Assembly (NCBI GenBank): GCA_017311185.1
Contig: JAESUZ010000347.1
Coordinates: 550,853-614,852, forward strand
Origin: Proteles cristata cristata
Lineage: Eukaryota; Chordata; Mammalia; Carnivora; Hyaenidae
Direction: 5' to 3'
Length of the DNA: 64,000 nucleotides
Program-made: the position numbers and the translations under genes
Shown: positions 1-10,520 of the stretch, piece by piece
Position numbering within the stretch: position 1 is the first letter of the stretch
Layout of the letters: each line of letters begins with the position of its first letter
Notes under the pieces: model-generated
What the model saw: only the letters and a program-made list of their open reading frames with translations
Database searches by the model: none
Told to the model about the DNA's origin: nothing

Positions 1-2976
1 GTCCCGTGACAGCAGCGATGACAGGGAAGGAGCGCAGGTGCCTGTCATCCTGGGGGGGCCTTTCGAGGCGCTCCCCCTCAGCCCATCCCCCCGCCTCGGT
101 ACTTCCCGGCATCCTCCTGAGGAAAGACTTGAACTACCCCCTCCGCACCAGCAGCTTTCTCTTGGGCCCCTCCCTGGGCACAGTTTTTATGTCTCTTTCT
201 CCCCTTAAAAGAACATCTGTCGCCGCGTCACATGGTCTTCTGTTCCCGTTTGTAGCTCTTTGAAAGCCGCGATGTTACTTTTCCCACCTCGCGTTAGTGC
301 TGAGTGCTGCCGGGCGTGGGCGAGTTTGTGCGCCCAGATGCTGCTCGTTTTCAGGACGTGCCTTCCCCGTGACCCAGTGGGAGGGCAGGGGGCTGTTACT
401 GCCCCGAGCCTGGGGGCAGGATCCGTGCCGCCTGCAGAGAAGAGCGGCACCTGTCCCCAAACGGGGGCCTGTCGTACTTTTCCCCAGCGGTTCGTCTTCC
501 TCAGAGCTTCGTGCAGGTTTGGGGGTGACCCCCTCCTAGCAGCCCCACCCTGTTGGGCACCTGCTTCTGTGGCCTGGGTGGGGGCAGCCTTCCTGGCTCG
601 TGGTCTCCTGGTGACCATGGGTCTCTGTGCACATGCCCGCCTGGTTAGAACCCACAACCCAGCCCTGGCACCACCGACTCTGTCTGAGGCATGGCCCCAG
701 CGTGTCCGGGGTCTGCGTGGGGATCTCTGCGGAGCCGCGCAGGGGCAGCTCCTGGGGATGGACGCCCGCTGTCCCCGCCCCCCAGCTGCCTCCCTGTGGG
801 TCCTGCGGGGTGAGCCAGCCCGAAGCTTGGGCCTGGGAGTGTCCCAGCCAGGGGCCACGGGGGGCCTGGGGTGTGGGGGCGCGTAGCCTGTTCATACTTG
901 CCTCTTCGTCCTTGGTTTCAGTCTCCTTGTGTTTAGATTCTAGTCCTTATGATCTGTTGCCTAAACCTGTCTGATTCTTTCGATTTTTTTTTCTTTCTAA
1001 AAAGAGAATTTTCATGGTTTCCTATTCTGCCTTTCTTCTGTACGCCTCTCAATGGGATGAACAGCTGAAATCAAAAAGATAGTAGCAGGTAGGAATCCGG
1101 GGGGGGCGTTCCCGCAGAAAGCCTGCTTGTGGAGGGCGTTCAGGTGCGAGAACAAGATGCCACAGGCAGGCTGTCCGTAGTGACCCCGCCGGGAGCGTGT
1201 GCAGCCAGACCCCAGGAGCCACACATACGGCCTGCCCCCTGGGCGTGGGCCCCCCAGCCCCTTAGTTGGGTTCCTCCTGGCACCCCAGCTCATGGCTTTG
1301 CACAAACAGCCCGGTCCTAGAGGGTGGTGGGTGCGGTCTGGAAGTGCTGGCTGCTCCCAGCGTCCCCCGAGGATGAGCCCACGTGTCACTCTTGCTGTGT
1401 GCATGGCCCCGTGTTCATATATCTGCATGTCTGTTACGTCCCATCTGTGGGCCTGGTCCCAGGGGCCGGGCTCTGCCTGTGGGCACGGCCTGCCGCCACT
1501 CTGGGTCACATCTGCCCTGTGTGTCGCTTCTGGCTGGACATGACACAGTGCCACCTCCCTCTTCTTCCAGCATCTGGCCAGGGCTACTCCCCCAAGGGGC
1601 CGCACAGGCTGGGGCCCGCCCCTTCAGCGCCTGCCCTGTGGACGGGCGGCGTGTGGAGCTGTCCTTGTACTGTTGACCATGACGTGGCCATGAGCCACGG
1701 GCACCCAGGGTGACAGCGAGGTCCCTGGCTCGGGTGGCTGGTCTAGAGCACCCCGTAGGGGCAGGGCTGCGCATTTCCTTCATGTAAGAGGAGGCATGGG
1801 GCCTCTCCTCGGTCTGCGGAATGTGGTCTTTCTCGGGCAGGCATCTCCGTGACCTTAGGGTGTCCACGTGGGCACCTGGGGAGCAGGGCTGCTGAGGGGC
1901 TCCGCCTTCTGTGTGGTCTGGTCTTCCCGTCCTCCCTGAGGTCTGGCCTCTGGGGAGAAGCCACTGCAGTCCCTGGAGGAGGCCAGCCCTGTGCCATGTG
2001 GCAGCTCACAGGCCACCGCGGGGGGGCCGGGCCAGCGCATCTGTGTGTGCCCAGCATGTGGGCCCTGGCCGGGGCGTCTGCTGTCACTGCTCACGGAATG
2101 TTCTTCTTCATTCTGAACTTTCCCCCCGACCGGCCCCACCTGCTCACATCATCATCCCCAGACTCCCACTTAGAGACACGTGTGTTGCGGAAGTCACCTA
2201 AGCCGTGGCCCACGTTCTGCGTCGGCGGGACAGAGAGAGCAGGCGGGCGCTCTTACACGCGCCCGCTGCACTGGCCTCCGCCATTTGAGCCTGGCACCCT
2301 CCCCCGCGGCGCCGGTCAGAGGCCGTGCCGGGAGCCCTGTGCCCCGGCAGCTGGCCACTGCTTCGGCAGGTTGCCATTCTGGTCCCTGCTGGAAGGGAAG
2401 AGAATTGTTTGCTTTTTGCTTTTTGGGTTGCTTTTTTAAAATAATTTTTTTAGTGTTTATTTTTGAGAGAGAGAGAGACAGAGCACAAGCAGGGGAGGGG
2501 CAGAGAGAGGGGGAGACAGCACCTGAAGCGGCTCCAGGCTCCGAGCTGCCAGCACAGAGCCCGACGCGGGGCTCGAACTCATGAACGGTGAGATCATGAC
2601 CTGAGCCGCAGTCGGACGCTCAACTGACCTGAGCCACGCCACCCAGGCACCTCAAATTCTGTGTGTTTCTGAAATTCTCAGCTCGGCAGATGCTTTCTTA
2701 GAGTCCTTACCCAGCCCAGAACACCACCATCATCGCCATTGTGGCACAGAACCTTCTCTGGGGCTTCTCTCAGTCTTTATTCCCAGGGAGTGACAATCAG
2801 AGCAGCTGGGACCCTGCTGGGCGTGTCTGAACCACAGGCCCACGCAAGCCAGCGCGGGGCGTGCCGGGGAGGGGAGGGCCACACGCCGTTCCAGCCTCGT
2901 CACACCAGCCTCCGGCTGGCACAGCCCCCGGCCCCGTGCGGCCGGGGCCGCCCCTGAGCGAGCGCTCCCCCCGCAG
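1..2976 (+). other. SLC38A10: SLC38A10 intron (partial)
   Basis: No exon of SLC38A10 or any other gene could be recognised before the acceptor at 2975-2976. The open frames on both strands here are GC-rich, mutually overlapping and resemble no known protein. The stretch is GC-rich unique sequence with one reverse-oriented tRNA-derived SINE near 2438-2655. It is inferred to be intronic because the coding exon at 2977 opens inside a codon, so a further upstream exon must exist outside the window. Confidence 0.7.
2438..2655 (-). repeat. Carnivore tRNA-Lys SINE (feline CAN-SINE), reverse
   Basis: On the minus strand it reads from the tRNA-like head (gcctgggtggc type, ending near 2655) through the B-box-like stretch (gttcgagcccc type) and a CT-rich zone to an A-rich tail at the low-coordinate end. 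It lies in the SLC38A10 intron just before the penultimate exon and is moderately diverged from the other copies. Confidence 0.9.
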
Positions 2977-4354
2977 AAGCCGGCCGGGCGGAGGTGCTGG
3001 CCCACGCCGTCCTGCTGCAGGTGATCAAGGAGCAGCAGGTGCAGCAGAAGCGGCTCCTGGACCAGCAGGAGAAGCTGCTCGCGGTCATCGCGGAGCAGCA
3101 CAAGGAGATGCGCCAGCAGAGGCAGGACGGCGAGGACGGCAAGTCGGGGCCCGGCCGGGAAGGGGCTGTCCCTGAGCGCCCGGGCGCGGCTGTGTGGCCG
3201 GGTCTCTGGCTCCAGGGCCCACAGGGCAGTTCTGACTTGTCTGTCACACCACTGTGCTGGCAAGTTCTCCTCTCTGTTCCTGCGTCCGTAGCTTGTCGTT
3301 TCTTTAGCTGAACTGGTGGCCTCCTTCATTTGCAGCTGAAGTGCCGCCCGAGCCCGGGGTGCCAAAGGAGCAGGAGGCTCCTGGCCAGGAGACCGTGGAG
3401 CGGCGCCCCCAGCAGCCTTTGGAACCCGCGCCCGGAGGTCCGGGGCATCCCCCTGCTCCTCCTCAGGGGCACGGCCAGCGCTCCATGGAGGAGCCCGTGG
3501 GGGCCGCAGGCAGAGCTCTGGCGGGTCCTCCTGGCGCGGCCGATGCGGAGCCCCGGGCAGCCCTGGCTGAGCAGAGGGAGGGCCGGCAGGGCGCCGGCGC
3601 GCAGGAGCGGGAGCCCGTGCCCGGCCCGGCCGGGGTGCCCGGGAGCCCAGAGAAGCCCGTCGCCGGCGAATTCCCAGGGCAGCGTCAGGACGTTCCCGGC
3701 GGAGGCTCCCACGAAAGGAGGAAATCCAGAAAAGAGGTGGCGGCCGCTGGTGCCGGCGTCCAGGAGGCAGATGAGCCGGAGGCAGGAGAGATGGGTGCCC
3801 CGCGTGTGAAGCCACAGCCGGTCAGCCGCGACCAGGCGCCTGCAGGCGCGGCCAGCAAGTCTGGAGGAGCAGCCGCTGGGGCCCAGGCTGAGAGCCGGCA
3901 GCTGGAGCCCCGGGCTGTCTCTGCCCTGGGTCAGGGTGGGCAGCTGGGCGGCCACCCGGAGGCCAGAAGGGAGGCCGCCGGCAGGGACCGTGCGCCTGCT
4001 CGGGGGGAGGACGCTGCCGTCCAAGAACTTGAGCAGAGGCCAGACCCAGACCTCGGGCCCCAACCAGCCATCCCCGGGGCCGAGAAGCCAGACTACGCCA
4101 AACCCAACCGAGACCTGAAAGTGCAGGCCGGTTCTGACCTTCGGAGGAGACGGCGGGATGTGGCTCCTGGGCCAGCGGGGGCCCCGGCCACGAAGGACAG
4201 GGTCATCATCAGCTTCCACCCCCTCCCGGACGTGCAGGTCAATGGTCTCCGCAGCGCCCTAGAGACCCAGCTCCACCAGGCCGCGGGGGGTGCTTTGCGG
4301 GTGGTCCATGGCCGCCAGATGAAGCAGCTGGCCGAGGGCCTGGAGGACCCCTGA
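2977..4354 (+). CDS. SLC38A10: SLC38A10 (SNAT10), last two coding exons, partial
   Basis: C-terminal end of the SLC38 amino-acid transporter family member SNAT10. Two exons are visible, 2977-3138 and 3336-4354, with stop TGA at 4352-4354. The first encodes a glutamine-rich helical stretch ([20 protein letters not shown]...), which is the conserved cytosolic tail signature. The second is one long exon encoding a Pro/Gly/Ala/Glu-rich disordered tail that becomes conserved again near its end ([18 protein letters not shown], then [14 protein letters not shown]). No membrane segment lies in the window; the transport core is upstream. The intron appears to be GC-AG: cutting before GCAAGT keeps the frame, whereas the nearby GT (AAGTCG) would give a stop at once. 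Family knowledge: SNAT10 carries glutamine and related amino acids and has an unusually long cytosolic C-terminus. Confidence 0.9.
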
Positions 4355-5385
4355 GCGCCTGCTCATGGCCACTGTCCTCCTGGGTGGCTGGTGTCACCCA
4401 GCTGTGCCAGGACCGCGTGGGCACCGCGTTCCAGAGGACACACCGTGGGTGGGAGTCCACAGGGCCGCTCACTGCGGCCTCGTCCCCCGTCTTGTCCAAG
4501 TGACTGAGCTCACTGTGGCCTCGGGGAGAAAGCCACTTGCCCAGACTCGGACGCTGCCGCGTCCATCTGGGGCCTCAAGAGGCCGGCGGGGAACCGCCGC
4601 CCCGACAGGGACTCGGGTGAGAGCCCCCAGTCCGCCAGACTCCCAGTTGCTTTACATGTTCGTTGTTCACATGATGTTGAGTGTTGTAGAAACTCCCCAA
4701 TGCACACTGCCTCCACCCGGCTGCTCGGCAGACACCGCTTCGTGTCTGGGGGGCACTGGGCCCGGGGCCACCCCTGGGGTCGGAAAGCTGCCTGGGCGCA
4801 CAGCCACCCCTGCCCCTTCGAGGTCTGCTCTGCGCTCCCTGCAGTTTCCCAAACCAGAAAGTTGTTTTAAGCATAACTGATAGTGTGACGTCTGGTTAGC
4901 AGAGCTGTGGCATCGAGGAGCCCGTGGCCAGGGTAGGGCTGCGACAGGCGGTCAGGGAAGAGCGCCTACTGACCAAACCTCACAGGTGACATGGAAGCCG
5001 GAGCCCACGCAGCCCCTGAGAGACCCTGTAAGCAGGCGGGGCGGCGTTTTGGGGGGTTTTGTTTTCAGGGAACAGAAAAGCCGGAGGCCGCCCCCAGAGG
5101 CTGGTCAGGGTAACTGGCACGTGCGGTGGGCCGTCCACCTTCAAGCCCAGGGCCTGCGCCACCTCTGTCCCACGTGTGTGTGTGTGCGCCCCAGACCCTG
5201 CCGCCAGGGGCCCCGGTGCAGCCATTCACTGACCACGAGCCGCAGGTGCCCGGGCAGGCGGGAGGCCCACCGCTGCGGGCAGGTCCGGCCGCAGCTTCAT
5301 GTGACCTCCCTGCACCTTCAAAATTGGGTCATTTCCTGTGTCTAAGGACCAGAAGCGAATAATAAAAAAGGTGGAGTCTGGATGC
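4355..5385 (+). other. SLC38A10: SLC38A10 3' UTR with poly(A) signal
   Basis: About 1 kb of non-coding sequence follows the SLC38A10 stop. The first clear AATAAA on the plus strand lies near 5361-5366, just before a GT-rich stretch (ggtggagtctgg), which fits a cleavage signal with its downstream element. The end of the transcript is inferred. Confidence 0.6.
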
Positions 5386-6361
5386 CAAGCTGGTTCCTCC
5401 TGAACCTGGGGCGGGCGCTGGGGGTGAGGAAAGCCCCTGATGAAGGGGGAGGGGTCTTGGGTGTTTCCTATCCTTAAGTAGGACTCCAAACCAACCCGGC
5501 TCGGTGGGAAAACACCTTTTGGATGTTTCCCTAGGACTGGAACTGTGTTAAGTTTTTAAAGTGGAATTTTATTTCCAAACCTGCTAACCCGCGTGTGTTC
5601 TTGACCCGAGTTCGTGTGTTCCTGGAGGTCCTGCTATCCTGCAGCTTCCTCATGGGGGGCGTGGGGGGTGTCCTGCTGCCCTTGGACACTCAGGGTCCTC
5701 GTCCCGTCCACACTCTCCCTGCCTCCTGGCTCTCACCCCCCACCCCCCACCTCCAGTCCACAGCCCTCGGGGGAGAACTTGGGACCTCTGGGCAGGGTCA
5801 CCTTGCCAGAACTGCAGGGAGCTGGGGGAGGGGGGCAGGGCCACAGACCGCTGGCACCTCGCCTGGCAGGGCGACGGGCAGTCTGGCCGGAGCAAGCCGT
5901 CCGCGGGCACCCTTTCCCCTTGGGGAGCTGCCTGGGCAGGTGGGGTAGGATCCTGCCTTCAGGGCTTCCCGTTCGAGGGCTGACACCGGTGACCAGTACA
6001 GACACACATGAGGAACCGGATGTGATGACGCAGCTGCACCAGACGCCAGTTTCGTTGAATTTCCCTCCGTAAACACGGTCTTAAAGCTGGAGCGAATTCA
6101 GCGAAGCCAGAGAGCAAGGAGAAGGCTGAGGAACTTGGAAGGGGTTTCGGTGGGTGGCCCAAAGGGGAGGGACACGTGGGAAGCTCGAGAGCAGAGGTGG
6201 GAGACATGGGGGCACGAAGGCACCTGGCAGGATGGTTCTGGAAGGGCCGGGAGCCAGTGGCCAGCAGACACCCGCAAGCCCCACACGAGGGAGGCCGTCG
6301 GGACCCCGGATGGCGTACGAGGGTCCGGGGCACACCCTCAAGGCTCGGTGAGGGAGGAACC

Positions 6362-6387
6362 TGGTGGTGGTGGTGGTGGTGGTGGTA
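6362..6387. repeat. (GGT)n microsatellite
   Basis: About eight to nine uninterrupted GGT units followed by aagg. Likely length-polymorphic; not coding. Confidence 0.9.
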
Positions 6388-6516
6388 AGGATCACTGGGC
6401 CCCCAGGGCGTGTGGGGTCAGTGGAGCACAGGCGCCTCCCCCCACCCGTGCGTGGGTGCCGGGGACTCGGGCGTGCCAGCGGCTGGAGGAACTCTTGGAG
6501 CACAGTCCCCAAGCGT

Positions 6517-6531
6517 CCAGCAGGTGGCACT
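6517..6531 (+). promoter_or_regulatory. CTCF-like motif
   Basis: CCAGCAGGTGGCACT fits the published CTCF core CCASYAGRKGGCRSY at every position. It lies between the convergent genes SLC38A10 and NDUFAF8. Occupancy cannot be judged from sequence. Confidence 0.5.
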
Positions 6532-7172
6532 CGGGACCCGCGGGATCCTCAGGCCACAGGCACTGGGGAACCCCTGGCTGTGTGTGCGCGCGTCCACGTA
6601 AGCACTGCGGGGTGAGGTCAAGGGGCTTGGGCTCTGACTCCGGAGGCGGCTACAGAAGGGCAGGCGCCCCATGTGCTGTCACTGCCACTGGATTCCTAAG
6701 CCAGACCCTCTCTGGGCTGGCTGGCGCCTCGCCCCCCCAGCCTCTAGAAGGGCAGCCCCTCCTTTCTGCCTGTAAGTCCAGAAAAAGCACCCGAGTTGTC
6801 CTCCCTACACCCAGGCTTCTCCTCACGGCAGCGCTGCACGCTGGTGGCAGCTACATCTGGTGGCTCCGTTGGCCTCAGACAACGTATCCTGGGTGAAAGT
6901 TCTTGGAGCGGTGCGTACCCACAGCCCGCGCACACTGCGTACAACAGGACAGACCCGGCGTGGTCGGCTACGGTCTGCATTGTTGCTTCGCTGCTTCTTA
7001 TTCTAACCAGAAACCTTACATACACGAGGCAGGAAAACCAAACTCCCCCTCTGCCCATGACGTGCCCTGATGCGTGTGCAGTCCTTTTAGCTCTAAAAGC
7101 TTTAGGTGTCTTAGACGTCTGCCCCTCGGGGCCGTGGGCAGCAGACACAAGTGCAGTGCTGGTCTGTCCATC

Positions 7173-9688
7173 CTAAAGGCCTCCCCTCGGGGTCTTCTTG
7201 GCCTGGAAGAGAAAGGATTTGGTTTGAACGGGTTAAGTTAGATGTTACCACAAAAGGCAGAGGCCACCCTCCCAGGTGCCCCCTCCCAGCAAATACTTTA
7301 TGCAGAGCCTGGTTGTGGGTGCGCGGCAGAGGGCCCAGCTGCTCGGAACTGCCCCGGGCTGAGGGGCTGGATCTGCTCCGTGACCGCGCCCTCCCGAAGC
7401 CACGCCCACCCTGGAACGGGCGCTGTGCAAACCCCTGCCCCCAACACACCACCCTTGGTCCTCGCAGGGCAGTGGGAGCTTAACAGAAAACACTAGGCAG
7501 AGCCGCTGAAACGTTGGCCTGGGGGTGGGGCTCCCCGGGACGGAGCTGGTTTGGAGCACAAGTGCTGTGGGCTCAACAGGACGGGCGGGGACGCACTTGA
7601 TGCGAGGCCTCATGGTGACAGACACTGGAGCATCCCAGTCCTGAGCTGCAAGTGCCCGGCGCCCGGGGCCTGCAGGGAAGTCACCTTCTGTGATAAACGG
7701 CGTGTTAAAATAGCGGAGGGCTCCTGAGGGCAGCATGCACACCGTGGGGACATCTCATGTGACCAAGGCAGAGAAACATAACGAAGTCACAGGTGGGTGA
7801 TCAGGTGCCTGGAACAGACAACTCCTAACCACAAAGGTGGTACAGAAAATCTGTGCGTAACTAACACGGTTGATCATCTTACACATCAATTCTTCCAACC
7901 ATTAGGACACGGTGAAGCTTCATCTTGTCCCCTGGGGAGGCCTGTCAAACAGGGAAGCTGCCAAGAAGCAGGAAGCAAGGGACAGGTGCAACCTTGGATG
8001 AGCGGCCCACATCGGATCTGAGGCTGGTGACCAGGGCAGGATGAGGCCAGGGGGTCTGGGCCATAATCATCACAAGGAAAGGTGCAAGGAGATCTGAGCC
8101 CTCTGGGAGCGCACGTGAACGCTCTCCTTGGAGAAGCGGCTAACCCACTCTAGCCGCTCTGCTCAAGATGATCCCAGAACATCAGGAAACGGCCTCGGGT
8201 CCCGAGTCCTGCCCAGCTCACCTGACCGCCCCGTGTGCAGCCCAGTTCCCTGCACCAGCAGCTCCGGACGGCAGAGCTGAGAGTTGGCATCACGGCCCAA
8301 CCCCAGACCCACCCAACGGGGGCACCTTGGGTGGTGATGCCTTGGGCACCAGCCCAGGAAGCCCATCACAGGGAGCCCTCCCCTCAAGCTGTCTGGAACT
8401 CCCCGTGGAGGTTCTCTGGGCATGTCTGCGTCTCTTCCAGCCCTCCTTGCTCCGTGTTCTTTACAAAATGTGCAAATACAACACTGTAACTCTACATTTT
8501 CATAAAGTGCTGGTGATATTCACAGGACTCCTGGTGGCTCAGCATCTGATCAAACAGGGGTCAGAAAAATGGCTCAGAAAGAGAAGGGACTTTGGGCGCC
8601 TGGGTGGCTTAGTCGGTTAAGCGTCCGACTTTCGCTTAGGTCATGATGTCGCGGTTCGTGGGTTTGAGCCCCGCGTCGGGCTCTGTGCTGACTGCCAGCT
8701 AAGAGCCTGGAGCCTGTTTCAGTCTGTGACTCCCTCTCTCTCTAACCCTCCCCTGCTCACGCTGTCTCTCTCTCTCCTAGAAATAAAGAAAACGTTAAAA
8801 AAAAAAAAAAGAGAGAGAAGGGACTTGCTGTTGAGTGGTTAGAGTCCAGAACCGAAAAAATCCCCCAAACCCAGCAGACTGTTCCCAGCAGGGCCCCTTT
8901 CCCGGTCAGTGAAAACCAGTCAGTGCAGGGGGGCTGGAGGGCTTATCCGCCTCTGACAAACCCAGGACAGTGGCTATTGATTCTCCTTCCATCCTCTGCA
9001 ATATGCCGTCGGGGGGGCGGGGGGGTCCGGGCAGCACAGCAGCCCCCTCGCTGTGTCCCCGTGGCCCTGCGGTTACAACGGCGCGCACAGTGCACACGCG
9101 GGGCCCTAAACACCAAAAGAAGCGGAGACAGCAGGTGCCGAGCTGCCTTCCGTTGGAGCCCGGGCTGCGCTTCGTTCGGGCGCGAGGCCCCAGCGACAGC
9201 ACGGGTCACACGGAGCTTTGGCACACCTGCCCCCGCCGCCACCAGCGTCTTCACGACGAGGCTGGCGTCCCCCTCGCTCGACAGACGGCGGCACACAAGC
9301 TCCGCGGCTCCCCGCACCGAACGCGCGGCGCGGGCGCGACGAGAGCGCAGGGGTCCCCCCTCCCGGTTCCCCTTCCCAAGGCGGGGCGGCGCCCACCTAC
9401 CGCGGCGAAGCAGCTCCGCAGGGCCTCGAACTCCTGCACACAGAGGTCCTTCGTCAGGCGGCCGCCCGGGGCCGTGGACGCCTGCACACACCTGCCATAG
9501 GCCGCGGCCTGGGAGCGGACGGGGAGAGGCGAGGGTCGCGGCGGGGCCCCCGCGCCGGTCACCCAGGACAGACCCCGCCCGCGCCCCTCCCGGCAGCTCC
9601 TCACCTCGGCCCCACAGGCCGCGAGGCGCTCGGGGAAGGCGCGGAGGCGGCCCCGCACGCGCCCCCACACCGCAGCGTTCCCGGACAT
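7173..9688 (-). CDS. NDUFAF8: NDUFAF8, mitochondrial complex I assembly factor
   Basis: Small twin-CX9C protein (C17orf89 in human) that works with NDUFAF5 in early complex I assembly in mitochondria. Coding exons on the minus strand: 9688-9605 (28 codons, MSGNAAVWGRVRGRLRAFPE...), 9508-9401 (36 codons) and 7202-7173 (9 codons plus TAG), joining in phase to 73 residues against 74 in human. Both CX9C pairs are visible: C-GAEAAAYGR-C across the first junction, and C-VQEFEALRS-C near the end of exon 2. The last exon was found by its acceptor (ttccag) followed by AKKTPRGGL, which parallels the human AKKT...GG tail. It is short and distant, so it is the least certain part. Intron 2 holds a young SINE. 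The start is the ATG in the bidirectional CpG island shared with TEPSIN. Without the exon at 7173, the protein would end differently after FAA. Confidence 0.88.
8593..8813 (+). repeat. Carnivore tRNA-Lys SINE, forward, with target-site duplication
   Basis: Head gggcgcctgggtggc, B-box-like gtttgagcccc, CT-rich region, then an A-rich tail. It is flanked by a perfect 13-bp duplication, agagaagggactt, at 8580-8592 and 8814-8826. The intact duplication marks a fairly recent insertion in NDUFAF8 intron 2. Confidence 0.95.
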
Positions 9689-10520
9689 GAGCGGCCCCTC
9701 CCGGCACACACGGGCGCCGCCATCTTAGGCCCGCCCTCTTCCGGCGGCTCGCCAGGCGCGCCTTCCGCCCGTCGCCTTTCCTGCGCTTTCCGTCTGGCCC
9801 GGCCACGGCTCCGGCCCGGCCTCGCTTCCGGAACGGCGCCGGGCCTCCCGAGCCCTGCAAGTGGCCCGTGGATTTGTCTGTCTCTGACCTGGGGCTTCGA
9901 ATTGGACCAAACTCCGGTTGTTTGCCGGCAGCGGCTCCAGGCCCCGCCCCCCGCGAGCGATTGGCCAGCCTGGCCAGGCCCGCGCGGGGATTGGAGGGGG
10001 TCGGCGGCTGCGGGCGGGGCCGGAAGGTGGCCGGCATCATGGCGGCCACGCCGCAGCTGCGGGACCGCCTGAGCTTCCTGCACCGGGTGAGTGCGGGCGG
10101 CCGCGGCCCCCACCCCGGACGCGAGCCGTTCCCCTCCCTGGCCCTGCTCGGCGCCCGCCGCGGCCTCCTCCCAGGCGCGGGGCGCCCCCACCCCCCTCCG
10201 GGCCGCTCCGGGCCCGTCCTCCTCGTACCTTCCCGGCCCTCCCTCGGCCCCTGCGGCTCGTCCCTGTGGCCCCTCCAGGCTCGGGGCCGGGTCCCCGGCG
10301 CCGTGTGGGCGGGCCACGCCCCCCCCCACTTCCCGTCTCCCCGGACGGAGCCCGAATTGGAAGGGACGGCCGGGGCTTCAGACGGCAGAGCCGGTCGCTC
10401 ACGTGCCGGGAGCCCTGAGGGAGGCGGGGGTCGGGCAGTGCCCTGCGGCGGCGCCTTGGGGACAGGGGGTCCTGCCCCCGCACAGGGCCTGCGAGACGGG
10501 CCCGGGCCTTCCTAATGGAT
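9000..10520. promoter_or_regulatory. CpG island, bidirectional NDUFAF8/TEPSIN promoter
   Basis: Dense CpG across both first exons. Only about 350 bp separate the divergent start codons (NDUFAF8 at 9688 on minus, TEPSIN at 10039 on plus). In between are ETS-type GGAAG/CTTCC cores (near 9736, 9827 and 10021), and inverted CCAAT boxes (ATTGG near 9900, 9959 and 9989), typical of TATA-less divergent promoters. No TATA box was seen. Shared control is inferred. Confidence 0.8.

Larger units (their letters stand above)
5386..7172. other. Intergenic, SLC38A10 to NDUFAF8 (tail to tail)
   Basis: GC-rich unique sequence between two convergent 3' ends. It holds a GGT microsatellite (6362-6387) and a consensus-like CTCF motif (6517-6531). 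The longest open frame, plus strand 6135-6896, runs through the GGT repeat, has no recognisable domain and no splice support. The unassigned 3' UTR of NDUFAF8 must lie at the upper end of this interval. Confidence 0.6.

Noticed and set aside
2730..3815. 361-aa minus-strand open frame
   Set aside because: It is antisense to SLC38A10 coding exons and the intron between them, in high-GC sequence, with no recognisable domain.
8593..8700. tRNA gene-like A and B boxes
   Set aside because: These are the tRNA-derived heads of SINEs followed by a CT-rich body and A-tail; no cloverleaf 3' half of a true tRNA gene follows. The same holds for the other SINE copies.
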